DNA of 64,000 nucleotides from Brachynemurus nebulosus (lineage: Eukaryota; Arthropoda; Insecta; Neuroptera; Myrmeleontidae). The stretch lies in assembly GCA_035578155.1 (NCBI GenBank), contig JAPWDM010000016.1, positions 3,219,501 through 3,283,500 of the forward strand, read 5' to 3'. The notes under the pieces were generated by a model. It searched no databases and was not told the DNA's origin. It saw nothing but the letters and a program-made list of their open reading frames with translations. Position numbers and translations under genes: made by a program. Below are positions 9,840-20,709 of this stretch, piece by piece (the first letter of the stretch is position 1; the number at the start of each line of letters is the position of its first letter).

Positions 9840-9932
9840 TTAAGTATCATATTGTACATATGTACCAATCTTCCTGTAATAACTATTCAGTTTAAATACA
9901 GAATTATTATTATTATTATTATTATTATAGAC
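9840..9932 (+). mobile_element. 3' end fragment of a LINE related to the minus-strand LINE-2
   Basis: The segment with ATGTACCAAT, CCTGTAATAA and TTTAAATACAG followed by an (ATT)n tail matches the 3' end of the LINE ending at 20491 (CATGTACCAACC, CCTGTAATAATC, TTTAAATACAG, then TTA repeats). It is a 5'-truncated fragment on the plus strand. Bases 9623-9839 upstream are AT-rich and unassigned. Confidence 0.6.
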
Positions 9933-10374
9933 TTTTACGCCAACCTGGCGCTCATTACTCAGTAGGACGGTACTGGGTAACATTCACCTATACCGGCATT
10001 ATGCAAGGTATTAGGTTCTGTGGAAGGGTAATGTGCCAAACCAATCCGTAAAAGTACCGTAGTATATTCACGGATGGGTTTGTCACATCACTCCTTATAT
10101 TGTTGTTATTGTTGCTTGAAACGAGATGTTATGTGTCTATTTTGGTGTACACTGGGTCGTACGGCGAGACTTTTGTGGGAGCGTAGATGTTTGCTCAATG
10201 ACAGACGGCTGTGAAAGCCTAGTTCGTTTTCGTGTCCTCAGAGAATAGGTAGGATTAGGGACAGAGGAAAGGGAAAGGACTGTTTGTGTTTGTGTTTTAT
10301 TATTATTATTATTTTTTATTATTTTTATTATTTTGTGTTTTATTATTATTATTACTTATTATTATTTTCACTAG

Positions 10375-10406
<32 letters not shown>

Positions 10407-10440
10407 TTATTTTTTTTTTTTTTTTTTGATTAAAATTGGG
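9933..10440. other. Unassigned segment plus TTA/T-rich simple sequence
   Basis: Bases 9933-10280 are less AT-rich than the surroundings and contain CGCCAACCTGGCG, but no ORF or recognised family. Bases about 10297-10427 are TTA and T runs ending in a 17-base T tract. Read on the minus strand, this T tract would be a poly(A) tail for the hairpin-rich segment to its right. Confidence 0.6.
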
Positions 10441-11110
10441 GTACTGCTGCCGGTGGATGGCGCGGTCAGCAGCACCCGGCGGCATCGCCAACAGAGGGCA
10501 TGCGCCGCCATAAACGGTAAAGATAAAAACATACACAAAACAGACAGGAACACATAAATGCGATAGACAAGGGACAAAACATACACATAATAAAATCCAT
10601 CGATGGGCCCTGCCATCCCAGGGCTTAAAAAAAGAGCGGACAGTCCTTGGTGACGGTACGATAAGTACTAGACAGAGCGTCCGGTCACCAAGGCCTGGAA
10701 GCCATCGCTGGAACTCCCTCCGAGGTGTAAAGGTCCCCGGAGTGGAGAGAACCGACTAGAAAACACACAATATCACAGACCATTATCACAGTAGAAGATC
10801 ACAGATAAAACTTATTGCGTCACTGGGAGGCCACAGGCCGACCAGTGAAGCAATAAGGGGTTAAAACAATACCGCTGTAGAGCCATAACAACAAGCCTAC
10901 AGCGGCATAACAAAATATCACAGATAAAAGGAACAAATGATGTACCACCTCGGGTGTAAAGAGCCCTCAGTGGTACATCGTTAAAAAACAATAACGGAAA
11001 CAACAAACAGGTATGTATAACAAACAGTACCACTAAGGGTGTAAAGGCCCTTAGTGGCATAACAAAAGACTAAAAGTACCCTGCCAGACCAGCTGGAACA
11101 GGGTATGGTT
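10441..11110. other. Array of nine stem-loops separated by A-rich spacers
   Basis: Stems: 10446-10456/10473-10484 (imperfect), 10607-10612/10619-10624, 10645-10654/10684-10693, 10718-10725/10735-10742, 10812-10826/10842-10856, 10872-10880/10897-10905, 10939-10948/10970-10979, 11030-11039/11048-11057 and 11077-11083/11099-11105. Several are perfect 9-10 bp stems with different sequences. Three share the loop GGTGTAAAG. Spacers repeat ATCACAGATAAAA. There is no credible ORF on either strand. On the minus strand the segment ends in a poly(A)-like tract, so a retroposed structured non-coding RNA is one possibility. Confidence 0.75.
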
Positions 11111-11239
11111 AATAAATAAATAAATTAGGACATCACAAAGAATTTTTGAACACAAAATTTAAAATCGACTGAAATAAAATTTACTATCGGGGGAGACAAA
11201 AAGAGACGACTTGTATAAAATTAAGAGATGTAAAGCCCC

Positions 11240-11289
<50 letters not shown>

Positions 11290-11290
11290 G
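11111..11290 (+). other. Tail segment with (TTA)n at the right border of the inserted block
   Basis: An AATAAATAAATAAA stretch is followed by AT-rich sequence, GATGTAAAGCCCC and a (TTA)n run at about 11240-11290. The run ends exactly where penton-like coding sequence resumes. It looks like the 3' tail of a plus-strand non-LTR insertion. Confidence 0.5.
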
Positions 11291-11777
11291 AAACAAAACT
11301 ATTTACAACAAGTATGGAAATATAATATATAACAACGAAAATGATAAACCATACATACATCTAAGGGCTAATAATAACACACTCAAATGCGAAATAATTC
11401 GCAATAAAGCTACTGATTTCACTAAACCTAATACAATTGGTTCACTTTTAGGGTTTACTAAACGGATATTGGAACCAAGCAAGCTTCACTCATCAAATGA
11501 GCCTGTCAGTATTATGAAGGTGAATGCAATACGCATTGAATCTAATATTACGAGTAATGCTTATATGAATGGTATGCTAGCTCACACACTTCACGAATTT
11601 TCACCTCTTGCTGCGCCAGGGTATAAAATAGTTGAGGTACCGCGAAATATAATCTATTCACCAGTAACCGTTAGAGAGTTAACATCTCTTTCGCTGAAAA
11701 TTGTCGATCAAGACGGTGATTTGGTGGACTTTCGCGGTGAAACAATCACAGTACGTTTGCATTTGAGACCATGTTAA
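11291..11777 (+). pseudogene. 3' part of penton-like minor capsid gene
   Basis: Open frame of about 160 codons up to the stop at 11775-11777; it opens into the TTA repeat upstream, which is not part of the gene. Landmarks are NTIGSLLGFTKRILEP, IKVNAIRIESNIT-type sequence (here MKVNAIRIE), APGYKIVEVP and the C-terminal IVDQDGDLVDFRGE. These fit the C-terminal half of the penton-like single jelly-roll protein of adinto/Maverick elements in insects, which forms capsid vertices. Together with 3935-4183 it makes one gene split by a 7.1 kb insertion. Confidence 0.7.
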
Positions 11778-11962
11778 TTTACAATCTGGAGCAACCCGCC
11801 GCTAGGCTATATAATAGAGGGTTTTTACAACCTGAGCTCATTCAGTTGAATACCATTAAACGTAAAGCATTTAAGCAACAGCGTATTTCACCTGAACGTT
11901 TAGCATTTCTTGAAGCATTGGGTCACAAAGTTAAAAGAAAATGGTATACAGCAACGTATTAA
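11771..11962 (+). CDS. Small basic protein between penton and capsid genes
   Basis: A 63-codon ORF whose ATG overlaps the penton stop (ATGTTAA, 11771-11777) and whose end overlaps the start of the capsid protein frame at 11941. The product is basic with a C-terminal FLEALGHKVKRKW motif. The overlap on both sides argues for a real gene of the cassette, perhaps translated by termination-reinitiation. No function is recognised. Confidence 0.5.
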   Translation: MLIYNLEQPAARLYNRGFLQPELIQLNTIKRKAFKQQRISPERLAFLEALGHKVKRKWYTATY

Positions 11963-12445
11963 ATATTCCTGGTGGCTCACAAATTGATGATAGCATTACG
12001 AACTTTGAATATCATACTAATGCGCCCTTTTTACGATCCTTTAAGAATAATGACGAAGTGAGAATATTAATTCAAAACCAGGACTTGTACATTTTACCTA
12101 GTGAAAGTTTTATATACATTGAAATATTAAATAAATTTTATAAATTTTTTAAATAAATTTAATAAATAAATTTTAAATAATGAAAATGCCGTTCCAGATA
12201 TAAAATTGGTTAATAATTGTATTGCCTTTCTATTCGATGAAATTAGATATGAATTAAATGGGGTTGAACTTGAACGTGTTAGGTATGTTGGTCTAACATC
12301 GACATTAAAAAATTATTTATCGTTAAACGATGGTGAGAGTAAACAAATATTAAATGCTGGTTGGTCGATTGATAATGATTGTACAATAAAATTACCACAA
12401 GCCAACTTTAACTTTTGCATTCCTTATGAATATGGTTTTCAACGT
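11941..12445 (+). pseudogene. Double jelly-roll major capsid protein (hexon-like), N-terminal remnant
   Basis: The first frame (ATG 11941) has LNIPGGSQIDDSI, APFLRSF and LYILPSESFIYIE, then runs into an AT-rich insertion of AAATAAATTT-type repeats near 12123-12178. The second frame resumes at about 12179 with VNNCIAFLFDEIRYELNGVE, TLKNYLSLNDG and ANFNFCIP, then ends abruptly near 12440 against unrelated sequence. These motifs match the N-terminal jelly roll of the adinto/Maverick major capsid protein from remembered relatives. Most of the protein (well over half) is missing, so this copy cannot make capsids. Confidence 0.75.
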
Positions 12446-13250
12446 AGAATTTCCCGCTCTTTCCGAATCCGAGGTCAAAAATAGGGGTTTCCATTAAAAA
12501 AAAAATTGACCTCCAAATTTTGGTCAAGGTCATGTTCAAGGTCAAATTCGAGGTCATTTTCTAGTTCCTCATTTATTCCCATGAAACTTTTGTCCGGGTT
12601 ATTTTTCGATAAAGTCAATTTTAACTGAGATTTTCAGCTGTTCCGCACCTTTATGAACGCTCTGTATATTCTATTAAAAATCTTATAAACAAATCAAAAA
12701 AGAACAGCTTATGTTACTCTTCAAGAAATAATTTAAGATGTTTTGCATTTTATCAATAAAGAAACTTGAAACACGTCGAAAGGGTGCACTCGCGATAATG
12801 GAATCGTCCTAATATAACATTCAATTACATAATATGGGAATTCAACATTGAGAAATCATGAGAAACAGTTAATACTGTACAAAATGTAAATTATTTTATT
12901 TAAATTTAGATTAGATGCTGCTGTTTTAATCATTATTCTTTTAAATTAAATTAGTTAAATGTAAGTATATAATTATAATTATATCTATGACATACCTGTT
13001 AAAAAGATACAGCAATTCACATTACATATTTATAAAATTATATTTTCTAATAAACAATTATCATGTAAATTCTTCTATATTTTTCTTTTATTCTTGTTGG
13101 TTATTGTACTTTTTTGACATATACATAATTAGAATTGTTTTTAGGTGCAAAACAGGCTTTGGAATTTTGAACGTATACTTGAATATATTGAGAATCGTCT
13201 TGAAAAATATCAACATTTATTCGCTATGTAATATAGTTCGAATATTATTA
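12446..13250. other. Non-coding; cluster of AAGGTCA-like motifs
   Basis: At 12508-12560 the heptamer AAGGTCA or a close form (GAGGTCA, and TGACCTC on the other strand) occurs about four times in 50 bp. Otherwise the segment is AT-rich with no supported gene. The join at about 12445 marks the right end of the virus-like cassette. Confidence 0.6.
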
Positions 13251-13720
13251 TACTAGCTGCGACCCGCGGTTTCACTCGCATAAAATTATCTGAATTATAA
13301 GTAAAATTTATAGGTCAATTCAATCATATATTCCAAAATTCTGTGAAAAATTTATTATTTATAGCACTCGACCCTGCTCGCCCAATAACTCTAAAATAAC
13401 TATCTTCATATTTTATTAGCATGGCTAATTTCCACACCGCAAGAACCTAGTATAGGTCTCTATACCAGCAGTTTTAGAATTGTTTCTATTTTAGGCCTTT
13501 CAAGGCATCAAAGCCCCGGGAAATCATTTTAACGTCACTTTCATCTTTTACAGAGAGATATTAACAGTACTCGAGTAAAAATTGTCAAATTTCTTCAGCT
13601 TTTTAATTTGCGCCCTATTTGGTGTAACTGACGGTAATGTAAATCTACTACCTGTCCACTTTCTATCTTCGGTCATCATCTATCTTCGGTTTACAGAGGA
13701 ACAAAAGTGTCTGCAAGTAA
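13251..13720 (+). mobile_element. Possible RTE-like or SINE-like repeat remnant
   Basis: Begins CTAGCTGCGACCCGCGGTTT, a string commonly seen at the edges of insect interspersed repeats (from memory; family not certain). No ORF follows. The right border is not defined. Confidence 0.3.
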
Positions 13721-15817
13721 CTGAAATAATTTGAAAGTAATTGCTAAAACAATTTCACAATGATCTTTTTATGCAGTAAAATAGTACTACCTTTTTTTCT
13801 AAAGTAAAGCGAAGCAAATGTTAGACTATTTTAAAAACTACAATAAATTAGAAATCTTTTAACAACTTGCCCGGGTAAGATGGTACATTTCTTTTACATT
13901 ATGAAGAGTCAAACTTAGTTAATAACAAAAAAAATATGTATGAATCGGAAAAAAAGGTTTATTTTTTCCGAGATATTAGGTCTGTTACCCTTACTTTGAA
14001 TTGTGATCTACAAAAGAATTCTTAAGGGTTGAGTAATAAAAATTAGAATTTCAGAAAATCAAGTCTTGCAGCTGTGGTACTTGAAAATCTGATCAAAATT
14101 ATCGATTTTCCTGAAATCCATAAAAGTGAGAATATCTTGAAAATCAACGATATTTTACCAGACGATATTTTGATATTCTGGTCAGACCTGGGCTGGTTAT
14201 TCATCCTTCCAAGGGATATCGTTGACTTTGGGAATATGAATACATCCATAAGAAAAGCATTAAACAATATTTGTCGTATGTTCCATGATACGTGCCTCTT
14301 ACGTTTAGTGTCTGTAGATATGAATGAAGCTTACGTCGGTAGTAAAGCTTGAGCGTGTGTACAGATTCGTATCAGCGTAAGCGGAACCCGCTTGCGCTCA
14401 ATTTGAAGCAATTTGTGCTTGAAAACAAGCACATTTGACTTACTTTTGATATGTTTGTATATTCCTGTCTCACTTTCCATGTTCTAGAGAGAAGGGTGAG
14501 GGTATGTATACGATGTATACCGAACGCTAATAGTTGACTATAAACTATGTATGCTAGAATCATCGTATCATAGAAATGTATAGTTTTTCAATATTTAAAT
14601 GAGATGACTTTTCAAGTACGGCAATAATCAGCAGTATTGTTCGCAGCATGTTACCTACTTATCTATATGAATGCAAAAAGAAACCGTCGCTTGTAAAACA
14701 GGTAACAAATTTAAATACAATTGGAGTGAACATAGGGTGGTATTTGTTGTAAGCAATAATTTAACATCTTGAAAGTTTATGGTCACTAATGTAACAGTCA
14801 GAGGTCATAGCCTTTTAATATAGGCAATTAGTTTTACTTTTGCGCCATGACTTTGCCTAGAAACAAATCACCAGCCGACAACCCATTATACTCATTAATG
14901 TTTATGGTTCCCTATATGTACGCAATACACGTAGGTGTATGGTAGTTAAGTTAATACGTACCGCGTACAGGCGATATATTGTATTATGAGTGGGGGCTTT
15001 TCACCAAGAGGGTTGTCGGTGAATGACGGGTGGAAAGAGGAATAAGTCTGGCAATCGGAAATTTGTACTGACATGAACAAGACGTGTTCTGTCAACAACA
15101 AGCCGTGGTTCTCGGTTCATTTTATTCGTTTTTATTAACTTTGGTTTTTTGTCATGTTTGTTTATAATTATTACTATTAAATACTTTTATATTTGTACAC
15201 GGCAGACTTTATTATTATTAATTCATTATAATATGTGCTTTATTATCGGCAAAAACTGTGTATCGTTTATTCAATGAACTTTACAACATTTTATCGTGCA
15301 ATAAATTTACATCGGAAAAGTATACTCTGTTTTATTTATGACTCAAGAACCCAATTTTCCTATTTCAACGAATAGGAAATATTCAATATTTTTCAACGAA
15401 GCTTTTCACGGGGACAACATTGGCATCAGTAATATCAAGCTTCGTAACTGTACACGCGGTGATTAGGGTTCCGTAGCCGAGTCGCATCAATATCACGATT
15501 ATCGTTTATGGTTCCGGCACTCTAATTCATACCATGTACACCACTCTTACACCATCGGCACGAGATCAACCCCTACGCCGCGTTAACTAATAACACCCTC
15601 TCGAAAAGTCATCCCAAAAATTGTTGGAAAAGGTATACATGATATGATTTTATTCACAGTGCTAATTTAAATACAAGAGTAATAATGTACTAGATTTTAG
15701 ATAAAATTTCTTGTTAGAAAATGTGTTGTTAATTATTTTAGAATTTACCTAATTCACTTAATTAAAATTAAGTTGCGTTTTTAATGATACAACTATGATA
15801 ATACAATGATATATCTG
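13721..15817. other. No supported gene
   Basis: AT-rich sequence with only short chance ORFs. GGGTTCCGTAGCCGAG near 15467 resembles a motif common in insect repeats. No paired LTRs, inverted repeats or protein similarity were recognised. Confidence 0.6.
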
Positions 15818-16019
15818 ATTTCAGATACAATTGATCATGACTCAAAGTTAAAAAATTAAATAATTCTTATATTTAAAACAAATCAATCTTCTATTCTTTT
15901 CTAAAAAGAAACTGCAATTTTAAAATTTACGTAAGTGCAATAATAAAAGAGATAAAGCCAAGAAAACGGAAATTATTTAAATTCATAAGTGATGAAGCAT
16001 GGGTAAATTTGAGTGAAAT
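15818..16019 (+). repeat. Dispersed ~200-bp repeat, copy 2 of 3
   Basis: Same family and orientation as 9422-9622. Starts ATTTCAGATACAATTGATCA and ends near GTGAAAT; the shared core includes GATAAAGCCAAGAAAACGG. Confidence 0.75.
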
Positions 16020-17491
16020 GGACCACACTTTATATGGAATTGTTGAGGAGTTGCAACGTTGTGTCACAGTTACTTAGATTTCATTTGACGCTGTACAGCG
16101 TCCATGATCATTAAAATACTAAATTATCATCGTATAGGTAGCTGATTCTTGGCGACGTAAAGATTACGCGAGCAACTCTGTTTTTTTTTTTAAAATTAGA
16201 ATCTGTATCAAGTTAAAATTTTTGTATACGTGTAATTGTCAATAGAATATGTATTATACAAATTATGTGCGGATTAGTAGATTTTATATCACCAATTAGA
16301 CATGTATGCGTATATCTTTACTTGATACTGGTTCTAATTTTACCACCAGAAACGCGAGTGAGAATCTTTACATCATCAATAATGTCTAATTTTTTCTCCG
16401 ATGAAATCAGACCGTGTGTAACGGGCTTTAGTTAGGCATTTACATCATGGCATACTTCGTATACACATATAATCTACTAACAAATTCTTAATGAAAAAAT
16501 ATAGTACATAAAATTGGGTATATTTTTTATTTAGATTATTTTATTAGTTTATTAGACAATTGGACTAAATTTGATTTAAAATTTGTTTTATGCATTTTAA
16601 AAAATAAAGGATAGTAAAAAAATTAAAATATTAGTTCTAAAAAAAAGTTATACCTACATAGTATTATTAGTATATAGGATATATAACGTTATGTTATATA
16701 CACAGTTGTAAAAAATATATGTTGTTGGAAACAAGTCTCTGTTGCTCTGTCTATGTCATAAGTAAACTGAAACAGAGATTTAAAATTGAATTGAATCTTA
16801 CTTATATGTCATACACTCGTAAGTGAGTGAGTGAGTGTTGACATATTATTCTCTTTCAACTCACGAGTTGAAAGAGTCGATTCAATTATTTTTGACTGAT
16901 TCAATTCAGTCAATCAGTTGAGTGATTCAACTCAGTGAATTGAATCACTCACTCACTAGCCATCTCTAGTGTAAATTTTAAACGCTAAACGATTAAACAA
17001 CACTAAACCATTAAAAACTATGACAACTCACAACAGTCCAACATAAACAAGTGATAAGAGTAGGACAACAAGACTGTCGACCATAGAGATACATAGAGAG
17101 GCAACTTAAAAAATCGTTTAAAAAGTTAAATAGTCATTAAAGAAAAAGATGACAGCAGTCATTTGTATTTCTAAACTATATTTTGTCTTTATCTAATGAA
17201 TGATAAAATACATTTGTTAAAGAAATGCTAATTTTGAGTCAGCAGTAAAAAAAGATAGCATCACCTTAAATGTGTTGTTGTCACACTCTTATCAATTGTT
17301 TATATTGGGGTTTCTGTTGTCATAGATCACAGTTGTCTACAACATACTTGCTTCAAAAATAGGTACATAGTTGGCCATCCATATATATCACTGCTGTCGA
17401 CGGTCACGCTATCCTTTTTTACCCCTGCCTCAAAGCTAGTGTTCCACTAAGAAATATATCTTGTCATTTGTTAGATGAAGAGAATACATAG
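16020..17491. other. No gene; hairpin-rich repeat remnant inside
   Basis: At 16780-16975 there are repeated GAGT/TCAACTC motifs, a perfect hairpin (CTCTTTCAAC 16851-16860 with GTTGAAAGAG 16867-16876) and an end-like TAGCCATCTCTA. This could be a decayed hAT-type MITE; no target duplication was found. The rest is AT-rich without ORFs of note. Confidence 0.4.

Positions 17492-17550
<59 letters not shown>
17492..17550. repeat. (TAA)n tract at the 5' side of the R4/Dong-like element
   Basis: About 19 TAA units directly abut the open frame of the R4/Dong-like element. A shorter TAA tract lies at its 3' end (20470-20490). Confidence 0.9.
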
Positions 17551-17551
<1 letters not shown>

Positions 17552-20462
17552 CGACGGACGTATGTAAAGGGCGAACAACTGACCCTACTAAACGAAATTT
17601 TGGACGATCATTTATCCCCATCCAGTGATCTCACCGACGTCGACAACGCAGTATATGCAGCGATGCGTGTCCTGACGCCATGTACTAAGCAGCAAAAGAC
17701 TGCAGAGGAGAAGGCACGGATTCGTATTAAACAAATTGACACCAAGGTGAGGGCACTACGACAGATGGTATCGCGTATCCAATGTGTGATAGAATATATT
17801 CAGACCAATAGGCGCTTTACGCGAAAGGTACGGGCTTTTGCCAGAGAACTAAGGTACCGCTATCACACGATAAATTTGGGCAATCTGTTGACCATCAAAC
17901 AGACACATTTGGATAAGATACGCGCATTGGCCCTGGCCAAGAAGAAAGTAGCCCGGCGTGAACGGTGTATTCGGGAAAATAAGATCTTTAACTCGAACCC
18001 TTCACGCCTGTTCGCATCTAAAAGCCCTGTCGTGGAGCAACCACCGACGGTCGACGCAATAGAGGATTATTGGCGGGGGATATATGAGACGACTAAAGAG
18101 ACTGACTTGGACTGTATTCCATCAGCCAGTTTAGATGGTACTGCAAACAACAGCTTGGCAAAGTGCCATCTCACACCAATATAACATCTGTTGATAAAGA
18201 GGAAGTCGAACTTGCTTTCAAAGGCAAGAAGAACTATTCGGCTCCGGGCATTGATGGAATAACGAATTTTTGGTGGAAGAAGCTCGCTAGTACCCACCGC
18301 CACCTTGCCCGTATATTTTCAAATTGGTTATTTAACTGTGAGCCAATACCATCGTGGCTCGCTGAGGGAAGAACGGTCCTAATACCGAAAAAAGGAGACC
18401 TATCACAACCACAGAACTACAGACCGATAACGTGCCTGAACACTGTGTATAAAGCGTTCACTTCCATTCTATATGAACGCATCTTGAAGGCGATTGAACC
18501 AGTGTGGAGTTCGATCTATGAACAACGAGGTTCAAAAAGAGGAATGTCGGGTTGCAAAGACAACTTGCTGGTCGACAGATGTATCTGTCAGGACGCTAGA
18601 CAGCACAAACGCAACCTGAGCATGGCCTGGGTGGACTATCGGAAAGCATTTGACACAACGTCGCATGAGCTCATTATCTATTTGCTCCATTGTCTGCGAG
18701 TCCACCCCGACATTATTAAATGTATTGAACACCTGTTGCCGTTCTGGAAAACAAGGTTCACAATAACATCCGGTGAACACGTTGTGTCAACGGAGTTGGT
18801 GACATACAAACGAGGCGTATACCAAGGAGACAGCCTCAGCCCACTTTTGTTTTGCATCTCGTTGTTGCCCCTGTCAATCAGCCTGAGAAAGGAACCCGGG
18901 TACTTGTGTGGCCCGGTAGGAAATCGCGAGCATAAAGTCACACATTTATTTTATATGGATGACTTAAAACTGTATGCCTCGTCGGAGAGTGATCTCAACT
19001 GCGCTCTAAAATTAACACACAAATACACGCACGCGATCGGTATGGAGTTCGGACTGGACAAATGCGCGGTGGTGCACTGTAAGCATGGTGTAGTTCCGAA
19101 TTTTGATTCACACGCCCAATTAGTGGATGGAAGCATCATAGAACATCTTGATGAAGGAGCGACCTATACGTACCTTGGTGTTGGCGAAAGTCACATCCAG
19201 GACGTGAAGAACATGAAGGCCGCTTTAAGTAGTAGATATAAGCGCCTTCTCCGACAAATTTGGAGTTCCGAATTGTCGGCGAAGAACAAGACCAGCGCTA
19301 CAAATATGTTAGCCATACCCATCCTTTTATATACTTTTGGCTCAATTAAGTGGAATGTGAATGAATTGGAGGAACTAGACCGAGACACGCGGAAAATAAT
19401 GAATATCAACCGTAGTTTGCACCCACGCGCATCGACACAACGACTTTACCTCCCACGAGACCAGGGGGGAGGGGGCTCCTGTCAGTCGAACGTTTACATG
19501 ATCGTATAGTCTTGGGTACAGCTTGTCGTGTACTTAACAGTTCAGACCCGCTATTGCAACTCGTCAGGGATCACGAGCTTGCTGGCGTAGGCGCATTTTT
19601 ATTCACAGCAGCGCAACGTGCCGCCGATATCTTGGGCTTAGCCTTCGATCCGCGTAATCGCGACGGTGATGATAACATTCTTTCACTATCACAGTCGCGC
19701 CAAAAGTCGGCAATCAAGAGAGCCGAGCAACAACATCTGCTCAATAAACATCGCGACAAAGTTCACCAGGGTATGTTCTACCGTCATCTTGACAACCTTG
19801 GCCTTTCGAGCGAACTCACTTGGACTTTCTTGAGAGCTAATGGACTTAAATCGGAAACGGAGGGCTTTATCATGGCAGCTCAAGATGGAGTGTGGAACAC
19901 TTTAACACACCAAAAATATGTGATGGGTAATAAAGGGGTTTCGAGTACCTCGTGTCGGGCATGCCAAGCATACCCGGAAACCTTAATGCACCTGACTTCA
20001 GGTTGTTCTTATTATGCTAAATCCACCTATATCCATCGCCATAATACAGCGTTGCGTGTGCTCTACTTTTATCTTCGTCATCATTACGAAGTTGACAAAA
20101 CACCAGTCTTGCCCTACGATCCTGCGGAAGTAGAATCCTTTGTTGCCAACCAAAAGTGCAAGATCTTTTGGAATATGCCGGTTGCAACTACCAGGCAATT
20201 GAACGCCAATAAGCCTGATGTTGTGCTCCAAGATTTAACATCTCAGACTATGTATGTTATCGAGTTCTCTGCTCCGGCGGAAACTAACATAGTCGAAAAG
20301 GAGGAGCAAAAAAGGATTAAATTAAGGTAGGGAAGACCAGGAAGGGGATGCTGTATGACGGACATTACGTACCTGACCTAGAAGTACCTGACCTGGTACG
20401 CTGCACGGACACTTTTCCCTCCGCCTGGGGGTTTTTGAAGTGCAGTCGCGTTTTTCGTTAAT
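17551..20462 (+). pseudogene. R4/Dong-like RT plus restriction-like endonuclease, frameshifted
   Basis: Frame 1 (17551-18184) is a helical N-terminal region. Frame 2 (about 18163-19509) is the RT, with SAPGIDGIT, QGDSLSPLLF and FYMDD at about 18950. Frame 3 (about 19470-20330) carries a CRAC...H...C knuckle near 19955-20010 and the endonuclease signature KPDVV...IEFSAP near 20210-20275. A fourth segment (to 20462) has the C-terminal YDGHYVPD. Frameshifts lie near 18150, in the G-run at 19465-19476 and near 20330. The frame at 18163 has no ATG. The enzyme nicks target DNA and primes reverse transcription there. Confidence 0.8.
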
Positions 20463-20469
20463 TTTTCAC
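17551..20469 (+). mobile_element. R4/Dong-like non-LTR retrotransposon, 5'-truncated, in a TAA tract
   Basis: One coding region with reverse transcriptase followed by a CCHC motif and a restriction-like endonuclease, the architecture of the R2/R4/NeSL group rather than APE-type LINEs. It is flanked by TAA repeats on both sides, the known target of Dong elements. Base composition is richer in GC than the neighbouring LINEs. The N-terminal zinc finger of the family is not seen and the frame is open from the first base after the TAA tract, so the copy is probably 5'-truncated. Confidence 0.8.
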
Positions 20470-20490
20470 GATAATAATAATAATAATAAT
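20470..20490. repeat. (TAA)n tract joining the R4/Dong-like element to the LINE-2 tail
   Basis: About seven TAA units. On the minus strand this is the TTA-type 3' tail of the LINE lying to the right, so the two elements share the tract. Confidence 0.9.
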
Positions 20491-20709
20491 ACTGTATTTA
20501 AATCTTCAGATTATTACAGGTGGTTGGTACATGTCATACAGAAATACATATTTGACAATTAATACATTAAACAAATATAATATAAATTACATCACAAAAC
20601 AAATTCAGTTTTTAAAATATAATTTACATACATACATGGCTATCAATATAATTTAGGTTGAGTGAATAAGCTATGAAATAGAAATAAAATTAAAATAGTG
20701 CAGACATAA

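Noticed and set aside
10407..11060. Two minus-strand ORFs of 69 and 82 codons in the hairpin region
   Set aside because: They track the stem-loops and poly(T) tract and show no domain; structure explains the sequence better.
10441..11110. CRISPR array or integron attC array
   Set aside because: Repeats are not constant, spacers are not unique, no cas or integrase genes are near, and the genome is clearly eukaryotic.
14043..14352. Overlapping ORFs of 74 and 92 codons
   Set aside because: AT-rich chance frames on both strands without motif or context.
15010..15620. Possible solo LTR
   Set aside because: No paired copy, no TG...CA ends with a target duplication could be found.
18532..20231. 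Minus-strand ORFs opposite the R4/Dong-like coding region
   Set aside because: Shadow frames of the RT and endonuclease.
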